Below, one piece after another: positions 21,866-29,924 of a DNA stretch of 32,590 nt (position 1 is the first letter of the stretch; the number at the start of each line of letters is the position of its first letter). The translations under genes were made by a program, and so were the position numbers. The stretch comes from Bacteroidales bacterium (GTDB lineage Bacteria > Bacteroidota > Bacteroidia > Bacteroidales > UBA1402): the NCBI GenBank assembly GCA_017446025.1, contig JAFSRR010000038.1, forward strand, positions 1 to 32,590, given 5' to 3'. Under the pieces are notes generated by a model. It had not been told where the DNA came from and made no database searches. It was given only the letters and a program-made list of their open reading frames with translations.

Positions 21866-24682
21866 ATGTTACGAAGGCGTATTGTTTTAGGAATGCTCTT
21901 GGGCCTGATGCTTTTGTCGGGCCTGGCTTGCTCTACCCAGCAGAACACGCGCGCCTCGCGCAGCTATCACGCCCTGACCACCCGCTACAATGTGCGTTTC
22001 AACGGGGAGGAAAGCTACAAGAAGGGGCTGCAGCAGATCGAGACCGGGGGCAGGAACGACTATTCCACGCTGCTGCCGATCTATCCCATCAGCGACCATT
22101 CGCTGGGCGGCACCGGGAGCGGACAGATGACCGCCTGCATCACCAAGTGCGAGAAGGCCATCAAGGAACATTCCATCCGCGTCAAGCCCGACAAGAAGCC
22201 GGCCCGCAACGCTTCGCTCAAAGAGAAGATGTTCTATGAGCAGGAGGAATTCAATCCCGTGATGGGCAGCGTTTTCCTGTTGATGGCCAAGGCGCAGTTC
22301 CACAAGGCCGATTTCGAGTCGGCGCTGGCCACCTGCTCCTATATCCTCCGTCATTTTCCCCTCGACAAGGACCTTTGCGACGAGGCCAAGATCTGGCAGG
22401 CGAGGGCCTATTATGAATCGGATTGGATGTACGAGGCCGAAAATGTCCTGAACAAGCTCAACGAAGAGGGCTTCCGCCCCTCACTCACAAAAGACTATTC
22501 GCTGGCCTATGCCGACTTCCTCATCAAGCGCGAAAACCTGTCGGAGGCCATCCCGTTTCTGGAAATCGGTCTGAAGAACACCACCTCGCGTCGCGAGAAA
22601 CAGCGCTACCATTTTATCCTGGGCCAGCTATACCAACAGATGGGCGAACCGGGCAAGGCCCTGGACCACTACAAGGCCGTCTCGCGACTGAATCCTCCCT
22701 ACGAGATGGATCTCAACGCCCGCATCCGCCAGACCGAGGTCGACACCCGGGGCGGCAGCCGGCGTTCGTTGCGCAAGCTCCGCAGCATGAGCCGCAACCC
22801 CAACAATGCCGACTACCTGGATGCCATCTACTATGCCATGGGCAATATCCATGCTACGGCGGGCGATACGGCCGCAGCCGTCGAGTGTTATCATCAGGCA
22901 GTGGAAAAAAGCAGCAAGAAAGGCCCTTACAAGTTGCAGCCCCTGCTGGCGCTGGGCCGTTACTATTACGAAAAGGAAGATTTCCGGCCGGCAGCTCCCT
23001 GCTATGAGGAGGCCAAGTCGCTGGTCAAGGAAGACCACGACGACTACGAGGAAATCGCTTTCCGCGCCGAAGTGCTCGGCCATCTGGCCCCCCACCTGGA
23101 GACCATCCATGTGCAGGACAGCCTGCAGGCCGTGGTGATGATGTCCGAAGACCAGCGCAACGCCCGCATCGACAGCCTGATTGCCGAGGCTAAGAAGGCC
23201 GCTAAGGAGTCTGCCCGCCAGCAGGCCCGCGAAGAGGCACTCAGCCGCAACGAGGAAATGGTATCGGCCATGCAGCAGCGCAATGAGGCAGCCGCTCCGA
23301 CACCGCCACCGGCCGTTGGCACAGAAGACAACAGCTGGTATTTCTATAACGAGCGTGCCATAACAGCTGGCCGCCGCGAGTTTGAGCGTGTGTGGGGCCG
23401 CCGTGCCCAGGAAGACCTCTGGCGATTGAAAAACAAGTCGGCGCTGCAGAACATGACGGGCGCAGGCGAGCAGGCGGGAGTGATGAGCCCAGCCGATCAG
23501 CCTTTGGCCCTGGGCGACACGACAAGCGCCGAAACAACACCGGCTTCCGATTTCCTGCCGCAGGAGATTGATTTCGAGCCTTCGGACGATCCCACCGAGC
23601 CGGGCTATTACCTCAAAAACCTGCCCCTGACCGAGGAACAGTGGCAGGAATCCAACGACAAGATCCGCGAAGCCTTGTTCCAGGCCGGTATGGTGTTCCG
23701 TCAGGAAATGCGCAACGACCGCCAGGCCCTGAAGATGTTTGAAGAACTGGCCCGTCGTTTCCCCGACGATGAAACCTTCTTGCCCGAAGCCCGCTATGTA
23801 AGCTATCTCATGTTGATGCAGCAGGACAATACGGCCGCTGCCGAGCGCCAGCGCCAGCTCCTGTTGGACGATTTTTCGGCCTCCGACCAGGCCGAACTGC
23901 TGTCCGATCCAGACTATCTACGGAAACTGGGCCGGATGTACCAGATGCAGGACTCGCTCTTTGCCGCCACCTACCGGCATTTCCTGGCCGGGCAGTCGGA
24001 CAGCGTCATTATGAACTACGACTATCTGGTCAGGGAATACCCCTACAGCAACCTGCGCAAGAACTTCATGTTCCTGCGGGCCCTGGAAGCTGTCAAGCAG
24101 GGCGACGGTGACTTGTTCTACGAGTTGATGAAGTCCCTTTCCGAAATGGGAGGCAAAGGTGAGGAAGGCGGGGAAGATCCTCTGCTTTCCACCGCCAAGG
24201 GCATGACCGACCTGTGGGACGAAGGCCGCCGGCCGGTCAGCTTCAGCGATTTCTACCTGCGCAGCGGCATGACCCTGGCCGACTCGCTGGCCATGGCCGC
24301 CCTGGATTCCATCGCCGAGCGCTTCGAATACCTTCCCGACGAGCCGCATATCCTGGCCCTGGGCTATTCGTCCGACTCGATCAATGTCAACAAGCTGCTC
24401 TTCGACGTGGCGCTCTATAATTTCACCAACTTCCTCATCCGAGACTACGACCTGAGCGTCGAAAAGTGGGGTGCCCAGGAGGTGCTGGTGATCCGTCCCT
24501 TCGAGAATGCCGAGGATGTCTTGCGCTATGTCTCCTGGATGACCTTCCAGGGGCAGTTGCCCGACATCCGCTACCCGGGCCTCAAGTACATCATCGTCTC
24601 CGAAGGCAACCTGCACAAGATGGAAGGTCAATATCCCGAAGACGCCTACCAGCGCTTCTTCCAGAAATACTATACCGAGTGA
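21866..24682 (+). CDS. porW: PorW/SprE-like TPR lipoprotein
   Basis: The 938-residue protein has a lipoprotein signal (MLRRRIVLGMLLGLMLLSGLAC, lipid at C22) and starts its mature part with the RYNVRFNGEESYKKG segment (40-54), typical of the gliding/type IX secretion lipoprotein SprE of Flavobacterium and PorW of Porphyromonas. Tetratricopeptide-like helical repeats follow (for example KADFESALATCSYILRHFP and EPGKALDHYKAVSRLNP). An Ala/Glu-rich coiled-coil-like stretch (about 425-475) leads into a middle domain with WYFYNERAI. The C-terminal third has more repeats and a final DUF-like domain. PorW/SprE helps assemble the type IX secretion system and links outer to inner membrane parts. Orthologues also exist in Bacteroidota without that system, so secretion cannot be inferred from this gene alone. 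66 bases separate it from the preceding gene. Confidence 0.85.
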   Translation: MLRRRIVLGMLLGLMLLSGLACSTQQNTRASRSYHALTTRYNVRFNGEESYKKGLQQIETGGRNDYSTLLPIYPISDHSLGGTGSGQMTACITKCEKAIKEHSIRVKPDKKPARNASLKEKMFYEQEEFNPVMGSVFLLMAKAQFHKADFESALATCSYILRHFPLDKDLCDEAKIWQARAYYESDWMYEAENVLNKLNEEGFRPSLTKDYSLAYADFLIKRENLSEAIPFLEIGLKNTTSRREKQRYHFILGQLYQQMGEPGKALDHYKAVSRLNPPYEMDLNARIRQTEVDTRGGSRRSLRKLRSMSRNPNNADYLDAIYYAMGNIHATAGDTAAAVECYHQAVEKSSKKGPYKLQPLLALGRYYYEKEDFRPAAPCYEEAKSLVKEDHDDYEEIAFRAEVLGHLAPHLETIHVQDSLQAVVMMSEDQRNARIDSLIAEAKKAAKESARQQAREEALSRNEEMVSAMQQRNEAAAPTPPPAVGTEDNSWYFYNERAITAGRREFERVWGRRAQEDLWRLKNKSALQNMTGAGEQAGVMSPADQPLALGDTTSAETTPASDFLPQEIDFEPSDDPTEPGYYLKNLPLTEEQWQESNDKIREALFQAGMVFRQEMRNDRQALKMFEELARRFPDDETFLPEARYVSYLMLMQQDNTAAAERQRQLLLDDFSASDQAELLSDPDYLRKLGRMYQMQDSLFAATYRHFLAGQSDSVIMNYDYLVREYPYSNLRKNFMFLRALEAVKQGDGDLFYELMKSLSEMGGKGEEGGEDPLLSTAKGMTDLWDEGRRPVSFSDFYLRSGMTLADSLAMAALDSIAERFEYLPDEPHILALGYSSDSINVNKLLFDVALYNFTNFLIRDYDLSVEKWGAQEVLVIRPFENAEDVLRYVSWMTFQGQLPDIRYPGLKYIIVSEGNLHKMEGQYPEDAYQRFFQKYYTE

Positions 24683-24690
24683 TAATCCAT

Positions 24691-24826
24691 ATGGAGCGCG
24701 CCTTCGACCACAACGCCGCTCCCACCGCCATCATGGAAGCCTTTGTTGAATAAATTCTCCACACTCATTCCTCACGACAAGGTGATGCACGAGATGGAAC
24801 AAATGCTGGCAACTTATGTGGATTAA
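24691..24826 (+). pseudogene. Possible gene remnant between porW and hipB
   Basis: An ATG at 24691 opens a 20-residue frame ending at 24753. A second reading frame, shifted by one base, has coding character from about 24741 to the stop at 24824-24826: LNKFSTLIPHDKVMHEMEQM, then LATYVD. Its end resembles the C-terminus of short toxin-antitoxin antitoxins (an H-x-x-V-M-x-E-M-x-x-x-L pattern). The two pieces may be a frameshifted scrap of one gene. The resemblance is weak, and neither is convincing as a working gene. Confidence 0.3.
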
Positions 24827-24827
24827 T

Positions 24828-24849
24828 AATCATTGCAAACGCAGTGATT
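24828..24849. repeat. Inverted repeat upstream of hipBA
   Basis: AATCATTGC (24828-24836) and GCAGTGATT (24841-24849) are reverse complements with one mismatch, separated by AAAC. It lies 23 bases before the -33 TTTG of the hipBA promoter and could be a distal operator or the end of the gene remnant before it. Confidence 0.45.
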
Positions 24850-24872
24850 AAATAGATTATTCGCATTTTATC

Positions 24873-24903
24873 TTTGTAATTACAACTTTTATTTGTATCT
24901 TTG
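24873..24903 (+). promoter_or_regulatory. hipBA promoter with an operator-like palindrome in the spacer
   Basis: TTTG (24873-24876), exactly 19 bases, then TATCTTTG (24896-24903): a consensus promoter. The perfect 12-bp palindrome TTGTAATTACAA (24874-24885) overlaps the -33 element and reaches into the spacer, a typical place for a repressor. TATCTTTG occurs twice (24869-24876 and 24896-24903), so the upstream copy provides the -33 element of the downstream one. The hipB ATG at 24932 is about 28 bases past the -7 box. Confidence 0.75.
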
Positions 24904-24931
24904 CAGCCGGAACACATAAGAAAGTGGTAAG

Positions 24932-25234
24932 ATGTGGACGGAACTCAGTGATACAGCCATTTTGAAGAGGCTTGGAGCGAGGCTGAAAGCCTGTCGCATA
25001 TCAAGAGGAATGAAACAGCAGCAACTGGCCGACGAATCGGGGGTTGGTGTGAGTACCATCGCCAAGATTGAGAACGGGCAGTCAGTTGCTCTCTCACTGC
25101 TTGTGAGCGTTATGAGGACGCTCGGATTGCTTGAGAATCTCGACTTGCTGGTCCCTGAGCAGAGGTCCTCTCCCCTGGAGTTGTGGAGAACGCAGGGAAA
25201 ACAAGTAAAACGGGTAAGAACCAAGAAAGAGTAA
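24932..25234 (+). CDS. HipB-like XRE-family antitoxin/repressor
   Basis: A 100-residue protein with a helix-turn-helix of the Cro/C1 type at about 12-70: ARLKACRISRGMKQQQLADE (16-35), then a recognition-helix region (SGVGVSTIAKIENGQ, 36-50) and LLVSVMRTLG after it. The basic C-terminal tail KQVKRVRTKKE could contact DNA or the toxin. It is 3 bases ahead of a full-length HipA-type kinase, the normal antitoxin-toxin order. As in other hipBA modules it should repress its own promoter, and a palindrome in the spacer is a ready candidate site. Short XRE repressors are common, so the antitoxin role rests on the hipA neighbour. Confidence 0.88.
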   Translation: MWTELSDTAILKRLGARLKACRISRGMKQQQLADESGVGVSTIAKIENGQSVALSLLVSVMRTLGLLENLDLLVPEQRSSPLELWRTQGKQVKRVRTKKE

Positions 25235-25237
25235 GAA

Positions 25238-26542
25238 ATGGAAGAGATACCGGTCATACAGATATATCTGTGGGGCAACCTGGTAGGAGCTATGTCGTGG
25301 AATGAGGAAAGAGGCTGTGCGGATTTCCAGTTTGACGACCGCTTTCGCAGTTCCGGATTAGACATAGCCCCCTTGATGATGCCATTGGCGAGAACCCATG
25401 GTGTTGTTTCGTTCCCTGCAAATGCAAGATCGAAATGCTTCAACGGCCTTCCAGGCTTGATTGCCGATGCCTTGCCCGATAAATTTGGCAGTCAGCTTAT
25501 CACAGAATGGTTTGCCCAGCAAGGTAAGACGGAAGATATGATTACTCCGCTCGATCGTCTGTGCTATGTGGGCAAACGGGCTATGGGAGCCTTGGAGTTT
25601 GTGCCCGCTGCCCATGTGAAAGGCGTAAACGATTCGACAGAGATCTATATTCGGGAACTGATGGCATTGTCTGAGTCGATCTTCAAGCAGCGAAGCAGGT
25701 TTCAGGAAATGATCAGGCAGAATGACAAGTCGATTCTCGACATCCTTAAAGTCGGAACATCTGCCGGCGGAGCGAAGCCTAAGGCGATTATTGCCTATAA
25801 TGAGGGGACAGGAGAAGTGCGTTCAGGCCAGGTTCCTGCGCCAGAGGAATTCACGTATTGGCTGTTGAAATTCGATGGAGGCACCTATAGCGAGCACAAT
25901 GAGATAACCGACAATCCGCAAGGCATCGGAAATATCGAATATGCCTACTACAAGATGGCTACAGCCTGCGGTATCACCATGATGGAGTGTCGCCTGTTGC
26001 CGGAAGGCGACTGTAATCATTTTATGACCCGCCGTTTTGACAGGACACCGTCTGGAGAGAAAATACACATGCAGACGGCAGCCGGCATTGCTCATTTGGA
26101 CAGAGATGCGCGTCATTCATACGAAGAGTTGTTTGGCATATTGCGTCGCCTTGAGTTGAACTATAAGGACTTCGAGCAACTGTATCGCCGAATGGTTTTC
26201 AATATCATGGCACGCAATCACGATGATCACACCAAAAATTTCTCATTCTTGATGGACAAGGCAGGTCATTGGTCATTTGCTCCTGCCTACGATATTTGTT
26301 ATTCGTACAACCCTGCCGGTCGATGGACAAGCCGCCATCAGTTGTCACTCAACAGTAAGACTGATGACTTCACACGGGATGACCTGTTGGCGGTGGCACA
26401 GAATATCGGCATACGCGATGCCAATCATATCGTTGAGGAGATCCGTTCTTCCGTCGCTTCCTGGCCAGATACAGCAAAAGACTGTGGCGTAAGACCTGAA
26501 CATATAGAAACCATTGGCAAGACCCTCCTGCTGGAAATCTAA
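25238..26542 (+). CDS. hipA: HipA-family serine/threonine kinase toxin
   Basis: Full-length HipA-type protein (434 residues; E. coli HipA is 440). The E. coli toxin phosphorylates glutamyl-tRNA synthetase and causes persistence; the target here is unknown. The N-terminal subdomain (about 1-110) is present, so this is not the split HipS/HipT form. The kinase part shows the serine-containing P-loop-like segment VGTSAGGAKPKA (172-183, S175 as likely autophosphorylation site), LLKF (209-212), the catalytic loop N327-x-D329-D330-H331-x-K333-N334 in ARNHDDHTKNFSF, and the DFG-like APAYDI (D352). Base composition is lower in GC than the flanking genes, as for an acquired module. A strong terminator follows. 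The module is intact by reading. Confidence 0.92.
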   Translation: MEEIPVIQIYLWGNLVGAMSWNEERGCADFQFDDRFRSSGLDIAPLMMPLARTHGVVSFPANARSKCFNGLPGLIADALPDKFGSQLITEWFAQQGKTEDMITPLDRLCYVGKRAMGALEFVPAAHVKGVNDSTEIYIRELMALSESIFKQRSRFQEMIRQNDKSILDILKVGTSAGGAKPKAIIAYNEGTGEVRSGQVPAPEEFTYWLLKFDGGTYSEHNEITDNPQGIGNIEYAYYKMATACGITMMECRLLPEGDCNHFMTRRFDRTPSGEKIHMQTAAGIAHLDRDARHSYEELFGILRRLELNYKDFEQLYRRMVFNIMARNHDDHTKNFSFLMDKAGHWSFAPAYDICYSYNPAGRWTSRHQLSLNSKTDDFTRDDLLAVAQNIGIRDANHIVEEIRSSVASWPDTAKDCGVRPEHIETIGKTLLLEI

Positions 26543-26551
26543 TTAATAACC

Positions 26552-26587
26552 AAGCCCGGAAGATCGAGTGACCTTCCGGGCTTTCTT
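26552..26587 (+). terminator. Rho-independent terminator of hipBA
   Basis: A perfect 11-bp stem AAGCCCGGAAG (26552-26562) with CTTCCGGGCTT (26573-26583), a 10-base loop, then a T-rich end TTTCTT. It lies 10 bases after the hipA stop. Confidence 0.85.
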
Positions 26588-26638
26588 GACTTGAGGGGTG
26601 ACAAGACGGCCGCCCCTTATTATGAATGCACGCCTGGA

Positions 26639-27187
26639 TTATTTCTTGAAATAACGCTTGAGCAGGCCCTGGAAGCCCTGGCCGTGACGAGCTTCGTCCT
26701 TGGCCATCTCGTGGACGGTGTCGTGGATGGCATCCCAGCCTTGTTCCTTGGCCCGTTTGGCGATACGCATCTTTTCGGCGCAGGCACCGGCTTCGGCGTT
26801 CATGCGCTTGTCGAGATTGGTCTTGGTGTCCCAGACCACTTCGCCCAGCAGTTCGGCAAACTTGGCGCAGTGTTCGGCCTCTTCGAAAGCATAGCGCTTG
26901 AAGGCTTCGGCCACTTCGGGATAGCCTTCGCGGTCGGCCTGGCGGCTCATGGCCAGGTACATGCCGACTTCGGTGGCTTCGCCCATGAACTGGGCGTTCA
27001 GGTCTTTGATCATTTCAGCATCGCTGTCCTTGGCCACGCCAATGACATGTTCGGTGACAAAATTGAGCTTGTCCTCTACGAGTTCTTTGAATTTTTCTTT
27101 GGGTTGACGGCACTGGGGGCATCTGTCGGGAGCTTCGTCTCCTTCGTGGACATAGCCGCATACGGTGCAGATCCATTTCTTTGCCAT
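26639..27187 (-). CDS. rbr: Reverse rubrerythrin (rubredoxin-like domain first, then ferritin-like)
   Basis: A non-haem di-iron peroxidase that detoxifies peroxide with electrons from NAD(P)H via rubredoxin-type iron. The start chosen is the ATG at 27187 ([12 protein letters not shown]), giving 182 residues; longer frames run through the promoter. The N-terminal rubredoxin-like site is C7-x2-C10 and C23-x2-C26. The four-helix ferritin-like domain follows, with ligand motifs GEAT (69-72), EEAEH (102-106) and DEARH (164-168). Domain order is the reverse of classical rubrerythrin, where rubredoxin is C-terminal. It stands alone with its own -7 box, and as an oxygen-defence protein it fits an anaerobe. 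Confidence 0.94.
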   Translation of the reverse strand: MAKKWICTVCGYVHEGDEAPDRCPQCRQPKEKFKELVEDKLNFVTEHVIGVAKDSDAEMIKDLNAQFMGEATEVGMYLAMSRQADREGYPEVAEAFKRYAFEEAEHCAKFAELLGEVVWDTKTNLDKRMNAEAGACAEKMRIAKRAKEQGWDAIHDTVHEMAKDEARHGQGFQGLLKRYFKK

Positions 27188-27237
27188 AGTCTTAGTATTT
27201 AAATGATGAATAGAATAATGTCCTGGTTTGTATTTCA

Positions 27238-27245
27238 CAAATATA
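27238..27245 (-). promoter_or_regulatory. -7 box of the rubrerythrin gene
   Basis: The minus strand reads TATATTTG, a perfect -7 box, 50 bases before the ATG at 27187. A -33 TTTG is not visible at 19-21 bases. The rest of the 27188-27422 gap holds the gdhA terminator and nothing else recognisable. Confidence 0.5.
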
Positions 27246-27357
27246 GGACACACAAGCCGAATAACCATCGACTTAACATCTTTTTTGAACTCTGGGCATG
27301 ATAGCGGATTTGAAGGCAATGCAGAAGACCAAGCCGAAGGTGGAGCAGAGGCACGGC

Positions 27358-27391
27358 AAAAACAAAGGAGCCCGCCCAAAAAGCGAGCTCC
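27358..27391 (-). terminator. Rho-independent terminator of gdhA
   Basis: GGAGC (27367-27371) pairs with GCTCC (27387-27391) and the stem continues inward as CGC/GCG past one mismatch. On the minus strand it is followed by a T-rich run (TTTGTTTTTG, over about 27366-27357). It lies about 30 bases beyond the gdhA stop. Confidence 0.7.
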
Positions 27392-27422
27392 TTGCTTAAA
27401 GTATAAGACTTTTTGATTTGGC

Positions 27423-28760
27423 TTAGATAACACCCTGGGCCATCATGGCTTTGGCCACCTTCATGAAGCCGGCCACGTTGGCACCCTTCACGTAGTTGAC
27501 ATAGTCGCCTTCCTGGCCGTATTTGACGCAGGCTTCGTGGATGTCGTGCATGATGCCCTGCAGCTTCTGGTCCACTTCTTCCTTGCTCCAGCTCAGACGC
27601 ATGGAGTTCTGGGTCATTTCCAGCCCGGAGACGGAGACACCGCCGGCGTTGGCAGCCTTACCCGGAGCATAGAGGATCTTGGCTTTGAGGAACTCGTTGA
27701 CGGCTTCGGGCGTGGAAGGCATGTTGGCACCTTCGGAAACGGCGATCACACCGTTCTTGAGCAACATGCGGGCATCGTCGCCGTTGATCTCGTTCTGGGT
27801 GGCACTGGGCAGTGCGATGGTGCACTTCTCGCCCCAGGGACGGGCACCTTCGACATACTTGACACCGTATTTCTCGGCATATTCACGGATACGTCCGCGA
27901 TAGACGTTCTTCAGTTCGAAGATGTAGTCGAGCTTTTCGCGGTCGATGCCGTCGGGATCATAGATGTAGCCGTTCGAGTCGGACATGGTGATGACCTTGC
28001 CGCCCAGCTGCAGCACCTTCTCGGCCGTGTACTGGGCCACGTTGCCCGAGCCGGAGATGGCGCAAACCTGACCCTTCAGGTCGGTGATGCCGTATTTGCG
28101 TTTGAGCATGTTCATCAGGAAGTAGATGTTGCCGTAGCCGGTAGCTTCGGGACGGATCAGCGAACCGCCGAATTCCAGGCCCTTGCCCGTCAGCGTTCCG
28201 GTGAATTCGTTGCGCAGTTTCTTGTACATGCCGAACATGTAGGCAACTTCGCGTCCGCCTACGCCGATATCACCGGCGGGAACGTCGGTGTCGGGACCGA
28301 TCATCTTGTGCAGCTCCAGCATGAAAGCCTGGCAGAAGCGCATGATCTCGGCATTGGACTTGCCTCTCGGGGAGAAGTCGGAACCACCCTTGGCACCGCC
28401 CATCGGCAGAGTGGTCAGAGCGTTCTTGAAGGTCTGTTCGAAAGCCAGGAACTTGAGGATGCCGGGATATACCGAAGCGTGGAAACGGATACCGCCTTTG
28501 TACGGGCCGATAGCGTTGTTGTGCTGGATACGGTAACCCATATTGGTCTGCCAGTTGCCCTGGTCGTCCATCCAGGTGACACGGAAGGAGAGGATACGGT
28601 CGGGAATGCACAGGCGCTCCACCAGGTTGACCTTGTCAAACTCGGGATGCTTGTTGTACTCTTCCTCAATGGTGCTTAAAACTTCTCCGACGGCCTGGAT
28701 GTATTCCGGTTCATTCGGAAATCTGCGTTCAAGATTCGCAATGACTTCTTTTGTTTTCAT
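27423..28760 (-). CDS. gdhA: NADP-specific glutamate dehydrogenase
   Basis: Makes glutamate from 2-oxoglutarate and ammonium with NADPH, a main nitrogen-assimilation route in Bacteroidota. The 445 residues match the hexameric small type. Glutamate-site residues are in GPYKGGIRF (K88) and [11 protein letters not shown] (K124). The catalytic aspartate is D164 in [12 protein letters not shown], and the dinucleotide fold has GSGNVA (237-242) with SDS (260-262), which favours NADP(H). The ATG at 28760 has a good promoter 44 bases before it. Own terminator downstream: a single-gene unit. Confidence 0.96.
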   Translation of the reverse strand: MKTKEVIANLERRFPNEPEYIQAVGEVLSTIEEEYNKHPEFDKVNLVERLCIPDRILSFRVTWMDDQGNWQTNMGYRIQHNNAIGPYKGGIRFHASVYPGILKFLAFEQTFKNALTTLPMGGAKGGSDFSPRGKSNAEIMRFCQAFMLELHKMIGPDTDVPAGDIGVGGREVAYMFGMYKKLRNEFTGTLTGKGLEFGGSLIRPEATGYGNIYFLMNMLKRKYGITDLKGQVCAISGSGNVAQYTAEKVLQLGGKVITMSDSNGYIYDPDGIDREKLDYIFELKNVYRGRIREYAEKYGVKYVEGARPWGEKCTIALPSATQNEINGDDARMLLKNGVIAVSEGANMPSTPEAVNEFLKAKILYAPGKAANAGGVSVSGLEMTQNSMRLSWSKEEVDQKLQGIMHDIHEACVKYGQEGDYVNYVKGANVAGFMKVAKAMMAQGVI

Positions 28761-28803
28761 AGGTGTATTTGGAATTAAAACTTTGGTTGCTCAAAAACGG
28801 TCG

Positions 28804-28835
28804 CAAATATAGAGGAAAATCACAAATCCAACAAA
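28804..28835 (-). promoter_or_regulatory. Promoter of gdhA
   Basis: On the minus strand TTTG (28835-28832), 20 bases, then TATATTTG (28811-28804). Both halves match the Bacteroidota consensus. The gene starts at 28760. It diverges from the lipoprotein promoter at 28915-28945. Confidence 0.7.
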
Positions 28836-28914
28836 TAATATGCTGCATATTTTCCAAATATTTTTATATAAAACTGATAACCAGCAAATTAAAAAATGTA
28901 TATATATTCACATA

Positions 28915-28945
28915 TTGCATATTTCCAGGTTTCAAACTATATTTG
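28915..28945 (+). promoter_or_regulatory. Promoter of the thioredoxin-fold lipoprotein
   Basis: TTG (28915-28917), 20 bases, then TATATTTG (28938-28945), a perfect -7 box. The ATG at 28966 is 21 bases away. The divergent gap 28761-28965 is very AT-rich. Confidence 0.6.
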
Positions 28946-28965
28946 CCCTGATATTTCAGAAGCAG

Positions 28966-29847
28966 ATGAAAAGATTGGCAAAGACAGGAATCCTCGGGGC
29001 CTTGTTGTGCTGCCTGCTGTTTTCGTGCCGGCAGGCCCCCACGGCAGTTGTCTTCGAGCAGAGCGACGATTTTGAGACGCTCAAGGCCCTGGCCGCCGAG
29101 CGGCAGCAAGCCCTGATGATATTCGCCTGGAAGAGCGACAACCGGGCAGCGCGCATCGTGCGCAACGAGGTCCTGGGCGATGCCGAGGTGGCCCGTTTCT
29201 TCAACAGCCACTTTGTCAATGTCTCGGCCCATGTCAGCGAACCCCAGTGGCGCTGGCTGGAACAACGCTACGGGCTCTATGCCTATCCCCATATGCTCCT
29301 GCTCGACGCCGAGGGGCGTCTGCTGGGCGAGTTCTCCTCGCTGGGCCAGCTGGGCTACGACGAGCAGGGCGACCTTCCCTGCCGCCGGCCCCTTATGCGG
29401 CAAGCCGCCCTCTACCGCCGCTTTTTGAGCGACAACGACTCGGTGTTTTTCGACGAGGAAAACTGGAAGGTGATGGACGGCTGCTACATCCGGCTCGATT
29501 CGGAACTGTTCCGCCGCATCGTCAGCAACAGGGATCTGCTGCGCAACCGCTACGGCAGCGGCTACGATGTGCTGCTGGACTACAATTTCTCCTCGACGGC
29601 CGTGAGCCTGTTCCTGCCGGGACACGACCGGCGGCCCCGCCGCAATGACTACCGCATTGGCTCCTATTATCGGGCACTTGACAGCCTGGACATCGACCGC
29701 AAGGGTCGCTACCGCTTCTATGCCGATGTCAACCTGGCCGTCGTGGAAGAACGGTATGACGATGTCATGTCACTGGCCCGCGAAGCCCGCGACAAAGGCT
29801 ATATCCAGGACATCGAATACGAGGACCTGGCCGCCCGTTTCCAATAA
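28966..29847 (+). CDS. Lipoprotein with a thioredoxin-like fold but no CxxC
   Basis: The 293-residue protein starts with a lipoprotein signal (MKRLAKTGILGALLCCLLFSC, lipid at C21). The ATG at 28966 is set by this signal and by the promoter; a longer frame is AT-rich and has no coding look. Residues about 35-135 look thioredoxin-like: the strand ALMIFAWKSDNRAARI (49-64) occupies the place where WCxxC normally sits, and YAYPHMLLLDAEGRLLGEF (105-123) has the cis-proline (P108) and the following strand. The redox cysteines are absent, so disulfide chemistry is not expected there; binding or a structural role is more likely. The C-terminal 160 residues are helical, with no motif I recognise. A likely inner-leaflet outer-membrane lipoprotein. 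Confidence 0.78.
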   Translation: MKRLAKTGILGALLCCLLFSCRQAPTAVVFEQSDDFETLKALAAERQQALMIFAWKSDNRAARIVRNEVLGDAEVARFFNSHFVNVSAHVSEPQWRWLEQRYGLYAYPHMLLLDAEGRLLGEFSSLGQLGYDEQGDLPCRRPLMRQAALYRRFLSDNDSVFFDEENWKVMDGCYIRLDSELFRRIVSNRDLLRNRYGSGYDVLLDYNFSSTAVSLFLPGHDRRPRRNDYRIGSYYRALDSLDIDRKGRYRFYADVNLAVVEERYDDVMSLAREARDKGYIQDIEYEDLAARFQ

Positions 29848-29865
29848 CGATGTTTTTCAATTGAT

Positions 29866-29904
29866 AAAACGACGCCCCGAAACCTGTGACGGTATCCGGG
29901 GCGT
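29866..29904 (-). terminator. Likely terminator of secA
   Basis: ACGCCCCG (29872-29879) pairs perfectly with CGGGGCGT (29897-29904). On the minus strand the stem is followed by CGTTTTATC, a short T-run. It lies in the 77-base convergent gap, 21 bases past the secA stop, and may also stop the lipoprotein transcript. Confidence 0.6.
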
Positions 29905-29924
29905 AGTCGTATAGGGTGGGGATG

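Noticed and set aside
27188..27433. N-terminal extension of the rubrerythrin frame up to 27433
   Set aside because: It crosses the gdhA terminator and the rubrerythrin -7 box. The rubredoxin-like domain begins properly at MAKKW.
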